From assembly GCF_036669915.1 (NCBI RefSeq), contig NC_089314.1, forward strand, positions 2,738,620 to 2,802,619: 64,000 bases of DNA, given 5' to 3'. Shown here one piece after another: positions 49,213 to 61,622 of the stretch. The translations under genes were made by a program, and so were the position numbers. Within the stretch, counting starts at the first letter, position 1; every line of letters begins with the position of its first letter. The notes under the pieces were generated by a model that made no database searches, was not told where the DNA came from, and saw nothing but the letters and a program-made list of their open reading frames with translations. This DNA comes from Pocillopora verrucosa. Taxonomy: Eukaryota; Cnidaria; Anthozoa; Scleractinia; Pocilloporidae.

Positions 49213-52092
49213 ACAAAGCGCTTACATTAGAAAAATTTTTTATTCGCGCAATAGATGGAGCTGCACGGTGGTTCGCAAAATAACGGAATGTTAGTGGCAG
49301 TTCTGTAACATAGTTTTAGGGCCCTAAAGAAACCAGATTTACGTGCTTATGAGTTTTTATTTTAACGCGGCAAAAATCTCACAAGTTCATAAATTGCACA
49401 ACTTCAATAAAAACATTCAATTTGCTTAATAATGGGAATTATAAGAGAGGAGGAAAAGTAAGGTGAACTCTATAAGGTTATTTCATTCCATGTCATTTAT
49501 CTAATATTGCGGTCTTGATATTTTATGGCGCGGCAAAAAAAAATCATTAGGTCTAGCATGACAGTTTTAGTTAAATGAAAAGAATTTTAATAAAACTTGA
49601 GGATCTCTTCTTTAAATATGAGCTCTGTGCTGTTATACCATAGTACATTTGTGTAATAGATTCAGTTGCGCGAACGAGTGCTGCATCCTCATTTAACACG
49701 CTCATAAATTATAGGCTGCTATTCAGGAGGCAACTTCTCTTTACAAACCATTGAAAGTACTTGGTTGAAAATTTCATCAAACAATAGGTTCATTCGCTCG
49801 ATCACCGAGACATAAATCAATTAAGGAGTTTGGAGAATTAATACTTACGTTAAGAATTGAGACAGACTGATAAAGAATGAAGGAGTTAAGTAGTTCTGAG
49901 AATAATCTATGCAAAGCAATGTTTTGTTTACGTTGATAAGTGAAAATGTGACATCTTAATTTTGACGCTAATTTTTCTGGTACGCAAGGAAGCGGTTTGT
50001 AATTTTGATTTATGTATTAGACATTTTTTAGTGTTTAAAGTGGTTTGATATCAGTATGGCTGAGAAGAAAATAAAAACGTGCCTTTCGAAAACAACTCAT
50101 AACACGTCTTTCTGACAGAGGCATTTTGAATACATGTTAATGAATGTAGCTGCTTCAGTTTAGTGAAGTCCGACATCAAATTATTTAACAGAACGAAATT
50201 ATGAGAAGGTAAACCAAATTGAAATATATCAATCAGTCAGACAATTTTCAGCTGTGTTTCAAGGTGCATTTGTTTTCGTATCCTTTGAAAGTGACCGTTT
50301 GTGAGGAGCCGAATACAGTTGTGCGCTGTGCGTAGAGAATTTCACTTCTTATTGACGGAAACAACTCACGCTCAAGGATGTGAACGGCAAAGATGCATGA
50401 TGCCATAATTCTGGCAAACATTGTGAAACCTTTACTGCACAGCCAGTAAGAGCAAATTAAGTTCATACACGTGCATCACCCGATCTCTAAAGGTAGATAA
50501 GTAAATGCTGGTATAAATTAAGGTCTCTAGGTGATTCGTCATCTCGTTTCGTCGGCAAGGTGTTCAATTTGACGACCTGTTTCTGCTATTGTTGTCACCT
50601 CCAATGTCTAGTAAGTCAGGCAATGAATCGCCTCAGCCGACTTTTTTGTTTGTTTGTTTGTCTGTTTTTTATTTTATTCTATATTTTTTTCTTTATTGAG
50701 AATCTCGAACTCAAATGGATGTGAATACATTCGCGAATCAGAAGGTTTAGCCTCAAAACAATTCATGAACTGCGGATTTTTGCAAACAAGAAATACCGTT
50801 GGTCAGATCGGTTGTAAATTAATGTCACAGATTCCGGATTCTTTCCGTATACAAATTCGGATTTTAATCAATCGGACTCTAAGCTGTAATGATCAGTTGC
50901 TTGATCTTGGTTGGTATGTTGGAAAACTGTCGAGTCAGCTTAACAGTTCCCGGCATTTGAAAAAGTTGGTAAAACTTTCCCGCTGACTTCTATGTCCACA
51001 GGGTACTGTGACAAAAACGGCGTCTTTGGATAAAGTCGAAATTCTTTGCTGAGAATGTAAGTACTGTGTTGATTCCCTTTGAGCAAATTAGTCGTTACAC
51101 TCTTTATCCAAAGCTTTCACAGCCAGACATGGAATTCACTATATAGACGGCGATCAATTTTAGGCCTTTAGCCAAAAATTCGAAATAGGCGAGACAGCTA
51201 GGGCTTCAAAGTAGGATGAAAAATTGAGACCGAAACGAAAAAAAGGTTGTATACGAGCTACAGGCGAACATTTCGACAAAACAACTAACGGAAGTAGAAA
51301 AATTCACATCAATTTCACACATCGGAGATACCCTGTGGGTAGCCCTGGTTTTCTCTTGTTTATTATCGCCATCTTGATTTTAAACAATTCAAGGTATACC
51401 GTTTCAAGATAAAGAGAGACAACTCCCATTAATACTACCAAGATGACTTATGAAAATCGCTGTCCGAGAAGATGTGAGTTAAACAATTAGTCTTTGAATT
51501 GATCCAACTTTCTTATCTATCTTTTCCAAAGAAGGTTCATATTCCTTCTCTTAATCGAGCTCGCCCTTCCACAGCTGCAAAATGGCCCCAATCAACTCAA
51601 CTGGCCTTGTTTTATAATCATCAGTTCTGTATTCATTACACAACCTAGAAGGGTGAAGTGGTTTCCTGTTAATCCTATTGTCATGTCCGACGAAGACAAA
51701 TATTCTGACTTATGAAAGAATCTTCACGATTAATCAAGCTATCTTGTTCTGAGCCAATATCCGGATTTTCTCTCATTTCCTCCCCTGATGGAAAAAAAAA
51801 ATCACTCCAGCTTGTGCACAATATTGAACTTTCAGTTTATTTCGTAACCAATTGTTTAATTTTATAAAAGAGAATATATTGTTTCGAATGTATGCCTGGC
51901 ATTTGATTCATTGTTTTCTGAATGCTTTTTCCCTTCTATACTAAAGAATCTAATCGTACTTTAATAGCCGCGTGGAATTACCAAGAAAAACTGATTAAAA
52001 CCATTGCGTGAATCACCACTCCGACCAGAGAATTTTCCACTTTCATACCGGTTCTGAACAACCTTCTGCCATTGCATGAACTGAGCATGTTG

Positions 52093-52500
52093 CACAAGTT
52101 TTGGAACACGATATTTCTCATTTTTTTAAAGCCTGAGCGCGAAAGTTATCTATATCATTTACCCGGCTTGTACTTAAGCTTGGTTCAATCTACGATAGAA
52201 CCGAAAGTAACCTCATTTTCACATTTCAAATCAATCACACCTAATTTAGTTCGAATACGTTTCTCGCGCTCAGCTACCCGGCTTGTACTTAAGCTTGGCA
52301 TATTTATATATGATTGACTCAATCTACGACGGAACCTAAAGTAACGATATTTCTCTTTTTTTTAAAGCCTGAGCGAGAAAGTTATCTATATCATTTACTC
52401 GGCTTGTACTTAAGCTTGGTTCAATCTATGATTGAACCGAAAGTAACCTCATTTTCACTTTTCAAATCAATCACACCTAGTTTAGTTCGAATACGTTTTT
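52093..52500. repeat. Local repeats in unit E, rearranged relative to unit D
   Basis: Blocks with 'gcgaaagttatctatatcat' and 'cggcttgtacttaagcttgg' occur at about 52138, 52275 (partial) and 52375. They give repetitive short ORFs on both strands that I regard as shadows. Confidence 0.75.
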
Positions 52501-53933
52501 CGCGCTCAGCTTCTTATCCTTAATCATGAAAAGCGTTCACTTAAAAAAAGAGACATAGAGCAAATGTATAGACCTCGAATTAAGGTAAATTTAGAACTTA
52601 ACGCGAGTTCTTATTTGGTGCGAAACAAAAGCGATCAATTCAAGCAACTGCACATGTACCAAAAACTATAAATAGCCATAGAAGTAGCATTGTTTGATGG
52701 AGTTTCACCTGGAATTGATCTAATTTCTCACTAATGCTGATACAGACAGATAGTGAGTGGTTGAATTATAGCCGCCTTTGTGACTAGATAGAAATTCCTG
52801 TTCCTTTGCGTGAAAGTGTATCCTTTGGTTTACCTAGTAATCAAGTTGAAACGGTAAGTCAAAGAAAATTCATTCAAGCTAGCTCAGGAAATTAAATACT
52901 GACTTAAATCGCAAGATGACAAGTCAGTGACTGAATACGTTCAGTTGAATTAAACTTAGATATTCCAATCCTTCAAGTCTTACAGTCAGATGAAGTTAGA
53001 TCGAGAGAATTTCATCTTAGTTGAAAGTCACAAAAGTCGCAATTTTTAAATTAAACAGAAATGAGAGGGTAAGTGTTATGCTCCAGAAACAGTGTAATTT
53101 TAATATTTACCTCTGACTTGTCCTTGAGATTCCAAAGAATGACCTTACCTATCTAAACTGTCATCAGCAGTTGAACAATCAGGACGTAGACAACTTTGAA
53201 AGTCACAAATTTAAGTAGAAAAACATCTCTCAAATCAACACCGTTGTTCCCATTGGAATCAACTAAAGCCTCTCTTGTGTTCAGTTAATCTCGTCATACA
53301 TCACTGTTACCATGTGATCTAATAAAGCACCGCTCCATTCTCCACTACATTAAAACTCACACAGCTTCGAGTCCCCATATTTTCTCCAACCAAATGTCCA
53401 ACACTCAAATGGTTCGGATGTTCTCAGCGCAGCCTAGGAATCAAAATTTCCGCATAGGTGATCTTTTTTTACATCTTCAAATGGGATTAGTTATGTCTGA
53501 CTTGTGGGTGGCTAGATCTCAAATCATCTCCATCAGAGAACCACAACAAAATCAATTTCTTTCACAATGCAACAACCATCCCTTTAATTTGCCTTGCTTC
53601 AAATGAAGACTTAATTTAAGCGGTTGATGGTAGTTCCTGACACAACATCTGCAAGCAAAGCCCTATCCAAGCCTAATGAACTGTCTATGGTGCTCATATT
53701 GTTTTCGGGAATTCTTCAATATTCGTTTGACGGTGCGGATAAATTTGTCACTCCAAATAAACAGCATACATACAATTTCCACACAAACGACAAAGTTTGC
53801 CGGTGTTTCGCAAACAGAAGGTTTTTAAATATTGCAAGATGGATACGTATAATTTTATAAAATAAAAAAAATCGAACAAGGACTTGAATGAGTTAAAATG
53901 GTTTTTTTTCATCTGCCTTTTCTTCTAGACAAG

Positions 53934-54944
53934 ATGTCTAACCTGGAGTTACCGCACCGAAGCTTGGCAGCTGTTATAACTGAATCGAGCGTTTGCCTTG
54001 CCTTGAACATCTTAAGTATCATTGGAAACAGTCTCGTCTGTTTGGCAGTGTATAGAAACCGTGATCTGCGATCAACCACCAATGTGTACATCATTGCTCT
54101 GGCTGTCAGTGATCTGTCAGTCGCAATGATTGAAATGCCTTTGGCATCAGCTACACTGATCATTGGAAGATTTGATTTCGGCTTCGCCTTATGCCAGCTT
54201 CAAGGATTCATTGGCCCGTTCGCTACCTACGTGACCCCGGCAACCATGGGTTTAACAGCATTCAACCGTTATATGCGAATTGTTAAAGGTAACAGTTACA
54301 ACAAGATATTTTCTCCTTGCCGATCTAAGATCTGGGTGTGTTGCCTGTGGATATCTCTGGCCCTTTACCTGTTAATTGGGCGACTCACCGGTTGGCTAAA
54401 CATTGGATTTATCCCTGGCTACGCAGTGTGTGCCTTTACATACCCAACTGCTGCAAGTCAAATCGTTCAGTACACCATCATGGTCGGAGTGCTTTTTTTT
54501 ATACCGTTGTGTATCGGTATATTCAGCTATTACAAGATCTTTTTCAAAACCAGTCAGCATCAGCAGATTGTGGTTCAATCGCTGCAGAACTCGACAAATG
54601 GTAACAACAGCACTGCAAGGGGAAGCACGGTGAAAGAAATAAACATTAGTCGAGTGCTACTCCACGTAGGCACCGCGTTTTTGTGTTGCTGGATTCCATT
54701 CTGGGCACTTGGGCTTTGGAAACGCTTCTCCCCAGAAACATGTCCGCGAATTGTGGAATTGCTTGTTACCTTTTTCCGCTTTCTGAGTTCGACGATAAAT
54801 CCCTTTATTTACACTTTCAACAATAACGATTTCCGAAAGGAATTCCGCAAACTGCTGTGTTGCCCCAAAATGTATCGGACTGCACCAAATGACACCACCA
54901 CGGCTACTGAAAAAGATGAATTGCCGGGCGAAGCTAATGTTTAA
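53934..54944 (+). CDS. Class A (rhodopsin-like) GPCR, melatonin-receptor-like, subgroup B
   Basis: An intact 336-residue receptor, a close paralogue of 39757-40767. It has TM1 GN, TM2 LAVSDLS, the TM3 Cys (ALCQ), NRY after the TM3 helix, the loop 2 Cys, CWIP in TM6, NPFIY in TM7 and a helix 8 ending CC. An in-frame ATG at 53898 would add 12 residues, but those codons are the pyrimidine tract and AG (53927-53928) of the conserved splice acceptor, so I take 53934 as the start. Differences from its paralogue cluster in loop 3 (QSLQNSTNGN), TM6 (VGTAFLCCWIPFW) and the tail (PKMYRT). It lies in duplicated unit E, and about 310 bp of the presumed 5' intron is missing relative to unit D. The ligand is unknown. 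Confidence 0.94.
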   Translation: MSNLELPHRSLAAVITESSVCLALNILSIIGNSLVCLAVYRNRDLRSTTNVYIIALAVSDLSVAMIEMPLASATLIIGRFDFGFALCQLQGFIGPFATYVTPATMGLTAFNRYMRIVKGNSYNKIFSPCRSKIWVCCLWISLALYLLIGRLTGWLNIGFIPGYAVCAFTYPTAASQIVQYTIMVGVLFFIPLCIGIFSYYKIFFKTSQHQQIVVQSLQNSTNGNNSTARGSTVKEINISRVLLHVGTAFLCCWIPFWALGLWKRFSPETCPRIVELLVTFFRFLSSTINPFIYTFNNNDFRKEFRKLLCCPKMYRTAPNDTTTATEKDELPGEANV

Positions 54945-57213
54945 GGCAATGTTCGAGGTGTCTGCGTATCTATTAAGATATCAATTGCCTAAGATCAAGA
55001 TTATCGTTGACCTTCAGCGTAAAACGTTCATGCCTGAGTCGCCTCTAATATAAAACCCTTGAAAAGTATACATCGCTGTAAAGCTAAAAAGACGTCAAAT
55101 CCGAAGAATTAATTATTTTAAAGATTTGTTTTAGAGGTCAGCAAGCAAGCACGACCAAATAAACGGCACGATGCCAATAAGCAGCTGATTGACTGCAAAA
55201 GCGTGCATTCCTATTGGTTATTGAGAAAATGTTCTTTGACCTCGCATACTTTGGCCTTTGAAAATCTACAGTTACCTTTAAAAGAAAGACTTTTTAGTTC
55301 TATTTTGTAGATTTAAGAAAGGGACTTTTGTAACTATTGTAAACAAAAATTATTCAACGTAATTTGCCCACGTAACAGTACGGATATGTACGCATATGTT
55401 CGTTACTAAGCTGAAACCTTTAGGAACTCTTTTCCAACCAGAAGAAAACTTTTCATTATAATATCGAAGCGGTGATCGAAGAGATATCGAAGAGAGTGAC
55501 TAGAATTTCCCCTGGGTAGATTTTTATTGCAAAAAAACCTTGAAACATTTTGAATGGTTGGAATTAGGAATATCCTGTTCTTCTTCTAACCTGAAATCTG
55601 ACGAACAATTTGATTAAAAAAAAATACAGGTGTCAGGCATATTGCCAGACCTATTGTTTACTGATAAGGCAAACAATTCAAGAAATTTTCAGGTATTGCA
55701 TGGAAACATAAAGCCGGAAATTCTGAAACTGAAAACTATACAAAACTTTATCTTTTATCCATGCATTTAAGTAAAAGTGTTTTTTTTTTTCGCTATAATT
55801 GTTGGATAAGTGCTAATGAAAACTTTACGTGTGTACATAAATACGCTGCTAATAAAAGCATTATCTTTAATTTTAGAAAAAGAAATTTAAAAAAAAACAC
55901 GACTAGGATAGTACATTTGCTATTAACAGGAGCGTATAGTTTAATATTCCCTTTTCATGAGCACAGGGGTAATACACGACCATGGAGTCCGATTGTTCGG
56001 TTGAGCGTAGTCCTGGGAAGGAATTTTGTCAATTCTAGTTACCAAACTTTACTCTGTTGACTACTTCAGCTCAGGTTGTTGAAACGCCAGTCATTGTCAA
56101 CGAAAAAAGTCGTGTTTAGGACTACTCTCAACCGGATGATCAGACCACATGATCAATTAATTTTCTTCACTTTATTTATCCGTTCTTCATGTCAATCAAA
56201 TAGATTCCAATTTGTCTCATTGTTCTCGTATTCTTTTCGAATGGATTTTTCAGTATTCCTGACAATAGGCATAGCGAACGAGAAGAGGAGGCGAGCAGTG
56301 CACACCACGCAAAATCACAGCACAACTGTTCTTTTATTCGCTTTGACGAAGGGCTAACTCTTGAAACGTCAGCTTTGAAACTTTTTACGGTAGCCCATTT
56401 ACATTATCAACTCAGTCGATAAAACCAAATTATCTTGTTATACTCTCTCACCGAGACAGCAGCACAGTTTCTGTAGAAACCCACCCCCGTTAATCATTTG
56501 TCTTTTCCTCTAACCAGATCGTTGCGTGACAAATCTGCGTGACACTGCACGAGAGAGCAAGTTCCTGCTTCATGCGCAAAATCTAGCCGCAGAGACATAA
56601 ATACAATAAATGAGCTAAAAACTCATTAAGCTGAAGAAGTAACCTCCAAAGACAATTTTAAGCATATCAACGAAGAACGAAGGGCTCAGAGTCAGAAGTC
56701 CTTTTATTTCGGCGCAGAGAACTGAAGTGTCGTGATAATTTCAGAGAAAAAATATAATAATACAAGGACACAAGGGCACTACAAAGTTTTGAGGCTTTGA
56801 GAAGCTCTAGCAAGAAATTATTCCGTAAGTAAGATCGAAAATTAACATTTGATCCAATTTCAAACCTCGCCACTTCTTTTGAGAGTGTCATTAGGCGAAC
56901 AACCCGACAAGAGAAGTTCATCGGTATATTTTAATAAAAGTTTTCATGGTTATTCAAAAAAAAAACTCACAATTCCATCTTATCAACATTGCCTAATTCT
57001 ATTTCTGAAAAAAAACAAACAAACAAACACAGACGAAAAATTGACGATCTCTCTCTAAAATCGTTCTTTAGGCGTCGAAAATACAGTACATTATTTCAGC
57101 AAGCTGCATTGAGTATCCCTCGCGATCCCAGAGATCTCTGCGCGAAGATCAAGACTCGGTAACTGGTCCTCTCAATTCGTGGTTAAGAATAATCTTACTA
57201 TGCGACCCAGCAA
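54945..57213. other. Spacer between the last receptor and the amidohydrolase gene
   Basis: The receptor 3' flank matches unit D to about 55310. 55320-55970 has no counterpart there, and nothing is recognised in it. 55975-56870 matches unit D again, with a fold-back family piece at 56337-56500. The last 300 bases should hold the amidohydrolase promoter; I see no clear TATA box. Confidence 0.6.
56340..56740. repeat. Dispersed fold-back-family repeat, copy in unit E
   Basis: Matches 41690-42060 directly and 44770-45050 in inverted orientation, including 'gcagcacagtttctgtagaa' and 'gtgacaaatctgcgtgacac'. Confidence 0.75.
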
Positions 57214-57514
57214 ATGGCGGAGGCAGAAAGTACTCACTTCGATTTGATTATTCGTCATGGTAGAGTTATAGATCCAGCTAATGAGCGGGACTTTATAGCA
57301 GATGTTGGAGTCAGAAGCGGAAGAATTTGCGCAGTCGCTAGAGGTCTTGAAGGAACAGGGCTGGAGGAGTTTGACGCATCAGGCTATATTGTAACACCTG
57401 GGTTGATTGACAGCCATGTGCATGTTTATCAGTATGCCACGCCCTTGGGTGTTAATGTGGACGAGACATGTTTGGCCAGGGGTGTTACAACTGTTGTTGA
57501 TGCTGGAAGTGCAG
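57214..57514 (+). CDS. Amidohydrolase exon 1
   Basis: Residues 1-100 plus one base. It starts at ATG in 'caaatggcgg' and ends 'gcag' before donor 'gtacat'. It carries the HVH metal site. Confidence 0.85.
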
Positions 57515-60500
57515 GTACATCCACAAAGTTTTGTTGTTTATGTTGATTGTTCAGAATTTCCCACTCTACCCCACAAGAGAAGTTCAGCTATCGTAAATAA
57601 AATGAATGATAATGAAAGTTTACAAATTTTTGTCAATCGTTTTATCCATAAGAGTGATTGGCATCTAATTTCTTCAGACAATTTCACCCCTGAATGAACA
57701 TTAAGGTCACAAAAATAAAGGAAATGATCATCAAGTAAAGAAGCTGTTGATTGTTAAACAAATTCTCCATGTCAGTACCTTTGGAGATATGTAAAGAAAT
57801 GTATGGAGAATATGCATACTAGTGTTCTGATCTAAAGCATTTCAGGTTTTGTGAATCTGATCATACACAACTTTTTTTAAAGTATCATGTGCATTTTGAA
57901 TTCATTTACCAGTAGAAATTTTCAATCAAAATGCCAGAATGTGCAAGTGCTAAAAACAAGCTTCCCCTACCTATAGCAAAACCCTGCAGCAAAATCATTT
58001 TTAGCAATAATTTTTATCTGCTCTTATATCTATCAACCACTTGCACCCTAACATTAGTATGCATATTATATAAGGTGCTGACAAGGAGAATTTGTTTAAC
58101 AATCAAGAGTTTATTTAGGTGGTGGCCATTTCCTTTATTCTCATGACCTTGTAATGAGTGATTCAGGGGTGATAATTTAAGGAGAAATTAGATTCTAGTC
58201 TGACTCTTGAGGGTCATTATGGGTTAACATGAAGTAGTTGTCCAGTTACCTTCAATGTGGTTAATATATATCTTAATATTGTTTAACCAAGCCATAACTC
58301 GTCACCTGTCTGTACCCTTATCATATGTATGTGATCATTGTCATTTTGAAAAAATAAAACTAAAAAAAAAAAGAAGTCATCATGCTCTCAGTGCTGGATA
58401 TTGTATGTGATATTGTAAGTTTTTCTATGTGAATACCACTCACTATCATCTGTTAGTCAACAAGTTAAAATGAAGGAAATTAATGGCATTAGGCCCTAAC
58501 TTAACAGAATTGAAAAAAAAAACAGTTTTTAAACAATATATTTTGGGCCTTGAGTTCCCACAAATAGAACAAATGAAAAGATAAGCAAAGACGGTGCTTC
58601 TGATGTCTGTTAATATGCATAAGACTGGCCACTCATATTTACTTGCAAAAATTACACATATGCATGTCAAAGCCATGGGATCTTCTTAAACTGCTTTGGA
58701 CTTTTTTTCTAAGCCTCAAAAATACTTTTGTCACTTGTGGGGTCAAGCTTACCTATGCAAAATTGAAACCTCTTTTTTTCACAGGAGCCTCAACCTTTCC
58801 TGGCCTTCGAAAATTCATTGCAGAAAAGTCCCAGACCACAGTTTTGGCTCTACTCCATATAGCAGCTCATGGTTTGGCATCTGCAGGATGTACTGGTCAA
58901 GGTATGAAACACATTATTAATTAAAACTTTGTCAGATCTTTATATACAAAAGAAGCTATGTTTAGGGCTATCAATACATACTAAGGTCTCATGAATTTTT
59001 AAGAGGGTTTGAATACAAGTGGCTATAAAGTTTAGGATTAAGGTAACAGTTAGATTTACAATTTAATTTTAAAGTAATTGGTTACTACAAACTTGTGTGG
59101 ATTTGGAGTTAAGGCTAGTATTAATTGTGTTACCAACCTTGCAAAAACTTATAATACAAAGGTTTACTGCCGGCTCCAAAGGTTTTGATCTGGAGTTGTA
59201 ACTGAACAGTTTTCAGTCCAATTTCCTTCATTCAATTATTTTAAATTGGCAGCAGGAACAAAAAATTTCAAAGTTTTTCTTTTGCCTTCATAGTCATAAT
59301 TTCACATGTTATTGAAAAGTATGCTGAATTAGCATATAAAATAGTAACACTGCTCCAAATTATGCATTTCTCAGCAAGCACAATTTCAGGTGAAGATGTT
59401 CAAGTGGTAGTCGTAGTCAATTTAGTCACAGTCAAAACCTTTCAAACCAAACCATATTATTATAACACCTTTTCTGTAAAGTTTAATTAAGCTTTGTGCC
59501 ATAATGTTTGCAATTGAGTTAAAATTTTAAAAACACAATTTTTGAATCTCACTATTTACCTTTTATATCTGTTATTTTTTGTCTTGGCAAAAGGGGGTGA
59601 GTGTGAGTTAAAATTTTAAATATAGCATTTCTAGATGTCACTATTTATCTTCTATTTATAATATGTTATTTTTTGTCTTAGCAAAAGGGGGTGAGTGTGA
59701 TTCATTAAATCAAGTGGATGCAGAATTGTGTGCAGAATGTGTGAGCAAAAACAAAGATATGATTGTTGGTGTAAAAGTTCGTCTTTCAGCAAGTGCTGCA
59801 AATGATGGAGCTAATGAAGAGGAAGCTTTCAGGTATGTTTTTTTTCTATTTTTTAGTTAGAAATGAGACCTTACAATTGAGCTCATTTCCAAATTGACTT
59901 TTCATTTGTATACAGAGATCCATAATTACTAACACATCATGACCTGATTTGAGTTATAAAATTTTAGCTGAGAATTCTGGTAAGACCCTTTGCCTGGGCC
60001 ATACTTTGTGTTGTTTTGTTGTTCAAGATAATTAGCTCTCACTGACTGCCTTCATGTAGCTTAGCCCACCAAAGAGTGTAAATTAGTACCATACAACTGT
60101 TAGGGTAATGTGATCATGAACTTACAACTTTCATGCAGGGAGAGCTAGTGCACTTCTCCTAGTTGCTAAGAGGGACCTTATGCAAACTATGATGACAATG
60201 GCTACTTAAGGGAACGTTACATCTCTGAATATGCGTGTTAGAGCTATCACCTAGCTGTCCAATGTAAAATAATTTTGTGAAATCACCAAATTCTTACTGT
60301 CAGAACACTTTAATTGATGCAACCTACCCCTTATTCTGCTACTGCTGTCAGAAAACAGAGGTATTCATTCTCAAAAGTCTTGAGAAAAAATGTAGGTTTG
60401 TTTTGTAATTACCTGTCCCTTAGCATAATTACTCTTAGCAAGCCTCTTACTGCTTAACAAAGGCCCCTAGTTAAGCAGTATACCAGATAAGCTCTGGTGG

Positions 60501-60619
60501 GCCCCTTCAGCCAAAGCTATTTTTGTGTCTTTGTAGGAGAGCTCTCAAAGTATCATCAGAAACCCATGTTCCTCTCATGGCTCATCACACATTTTCCACT
60601 ATTGATACTCAAAGAAAAG
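57214..60619 (+). CDS. Dihydroorotase-like metal-dependent amidohydrolase (5' part, four exons)
   Basis: Exons 57214-57514, 58785-58901, 59682-59832 and 60537-60619 join in frame (phases 1, 1, 2, 1) to give residues 1-217. All junctions are GT-AG. The product is a TIM-barrel hydrolase of the amidohydrolase superfamily: an N-terminal small domain (DLIIRHGRVIDPAN, 10-23), the metal-binding HxH at His68-His70 after VTPGLIDS, a candidate carbamylated Lys171 in VGVKVRLS, and a later His pair at 206-207 (PLMAHH). The layout resembles bacterial deacetylase-like and dihydroorotase-like enzymes rather than animal dihydropyrimidinases. The substrate is unknown and the location is probably cytosolic (no signal peptide). 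About half of a usual ~400-residue enzyme is visible; the remaining exons must lie beyond 64000, past a Helitron remnant, unless the gene is cut off. Confidence 0.85.
57515..58784. other. Amidohydrolase intron 1
   Basis: About 1.27 kb, AT-rich, from 'gtacat' to 'ttttttcacag'. Short ORFs inside have no recognised motif. Confidence 0.8.
58785..58901 (+). CDS. Amidohydrolase exon 2
   Basis: 117 bases encoding GASTFPGLRKFIAEK and LALLHIAAHGLASAGCTGQ, after acceptor 'cacag' and before donor 'gtatga'. A 56-bp identical fragment lies at 42178-42233. Confidence 0.85.
58902..59681. other. Amidohydrolase intron 2, with a duplicated end
   Basis: 780 bp. The last ~100 bases plus the first bases of exon 3 are tandemly duplicated (59500-59607 and 59608-59700). 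Confidence 0.8.
59682..59832 (+). CDS. Amidohydrolase exon 3
   Basis: 151 bases from after 'tgtcttag' to 'ttcag' before 'gtatgt'. It encodes KGGECDSLNQVDAELCAEC and the candidate Lys171 region. Confidence 0.82.
59833..60536. other. Amidohydrolase intron 3
   Basis: 704 bp bounded by 'gtatgt' and 'tttgtag'; nothing else recognised. Confidence 0.8.
60537..60619 (+). CDS. Amidohydrolase exon 4
   Basis: 83 bases after 'tttgtag', encoding RALKVSSETHVPLMAHHTFS and TIDTQRK, then donor 'gtagga'. No later exon was found in the window. Confidence 0.8.
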
Positions 60620-61138
60620 GTAGGATATACATCAATATACTTACAAACATTTTATGAAACATGATTGGCATGAAGCAGCAAACAAATTCCAGTTTCCTTT
60701 GCTTCCCAGGTCATAAAGTACACCAATAATTCCAGGTTAATCAAAACATTGCAAAAAAAAAAAAAGACTCATCTTTGTTTGGCAAAAAAATGATGCCGTT
60801 GGGAACACTCGGCAACTGTTAACGAACAGACACAAACTGGGTTCGAAGTTTCTAAATTTGGTTATGAATTATTGACGGAGTACGAAGTGTCCGTGCGTAC
60901 GAAACGACTGGCTACCCTTAGCTTTGTGAGTTGCGTGACTCACGTGATCAACTCAATAACACAACTTATGTGTTTGTTTGTTTTTTGTGTCTGCTGCATT
61001 TATAATGCATGCAGACACTTAGATAAGCTGTAAATCGCGCGACCAGCTACTGCATATACGACAAGATCTCGGATTTACTCTTGACGTTTCACTGCGGATT
61101 CCATTTGGTGATGTGATACATGACGTATGCACGGAGGG

Positions 61139-61185
61139 GTAATACTTTCGGCCTGTAATACTTTCGGCCTGTAATACTTTCGGGT
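61139..61185. repeat. 16-bp tandem repeat, about 2.9 copies
   Basis: Unit 'gtaatactttcggcct' at 61139, 61155 and 61171; the last is cut short. Confidence 0.95.
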
Positions 61186-61622
61186 GCAAACTTCGTTCCT
61201 CAGGGGAATAATCTATCCAATCGGATACGAGGAAAGGACAAAGGAAAGAGGTCGTGGCAAACTACCGATTTCCGGGAAGACTCGGAACCAATCAAATCTG
61301 AGAAAAGGACAAAGTCAAATCCGTCGAACTATGTGCTTTCGAAAAACGTTTGGGTTGCGTCGTATCGTCCTGATTTCGTTCGTTAAGCCAGGGTGTATTA
61401 TTGCTTGCAAGGTGAGTGATCTTTTCGCTTTTCATATTTATGATGGATTTCTTAAAAGGTGTTTTCTCATTTTGCCACAGCATTCGCACTGGGTGTCATT
61501 CCGGCCGAGTGAAAGGTTTTGAAAGATGCTTTGAATTTGTAAATCGACTGAAGCTTTCTCGGCGCCAACACGATCACCGCCCGGCCATTTTGCAAGTGCT
61601 CAGGACGCAAAATAAGTTTTAT

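Larger units (their letters stand above)
48158..56870. repeat. Subgroup B duplication unit E
   Basis: Aligns along its length with 34118-42178. It contains receptor 53934-54944. Extra content relative to unit D includes two added copies of a 158-bp segment (48764-49212) and about 630 bp at 55300-55970; it lacks about 310 bp just upstream of the receptor. Confidence 0.85.

Noticed and set aside
53898..53933. Upstream in-frame ATG that would lengthen the last receptor by 12 residues
   Set aside because: Those bases are the pyrimidine tract and AG of the splice acceptor conserved before every receptor, and no other copy has such an extension.
58696..58924. Alternate-frame ORFs across amidohydrolase exon 2
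   Set aside because: The exon frame joins cleanly to its neighbours and fits the family; the other frames do not.
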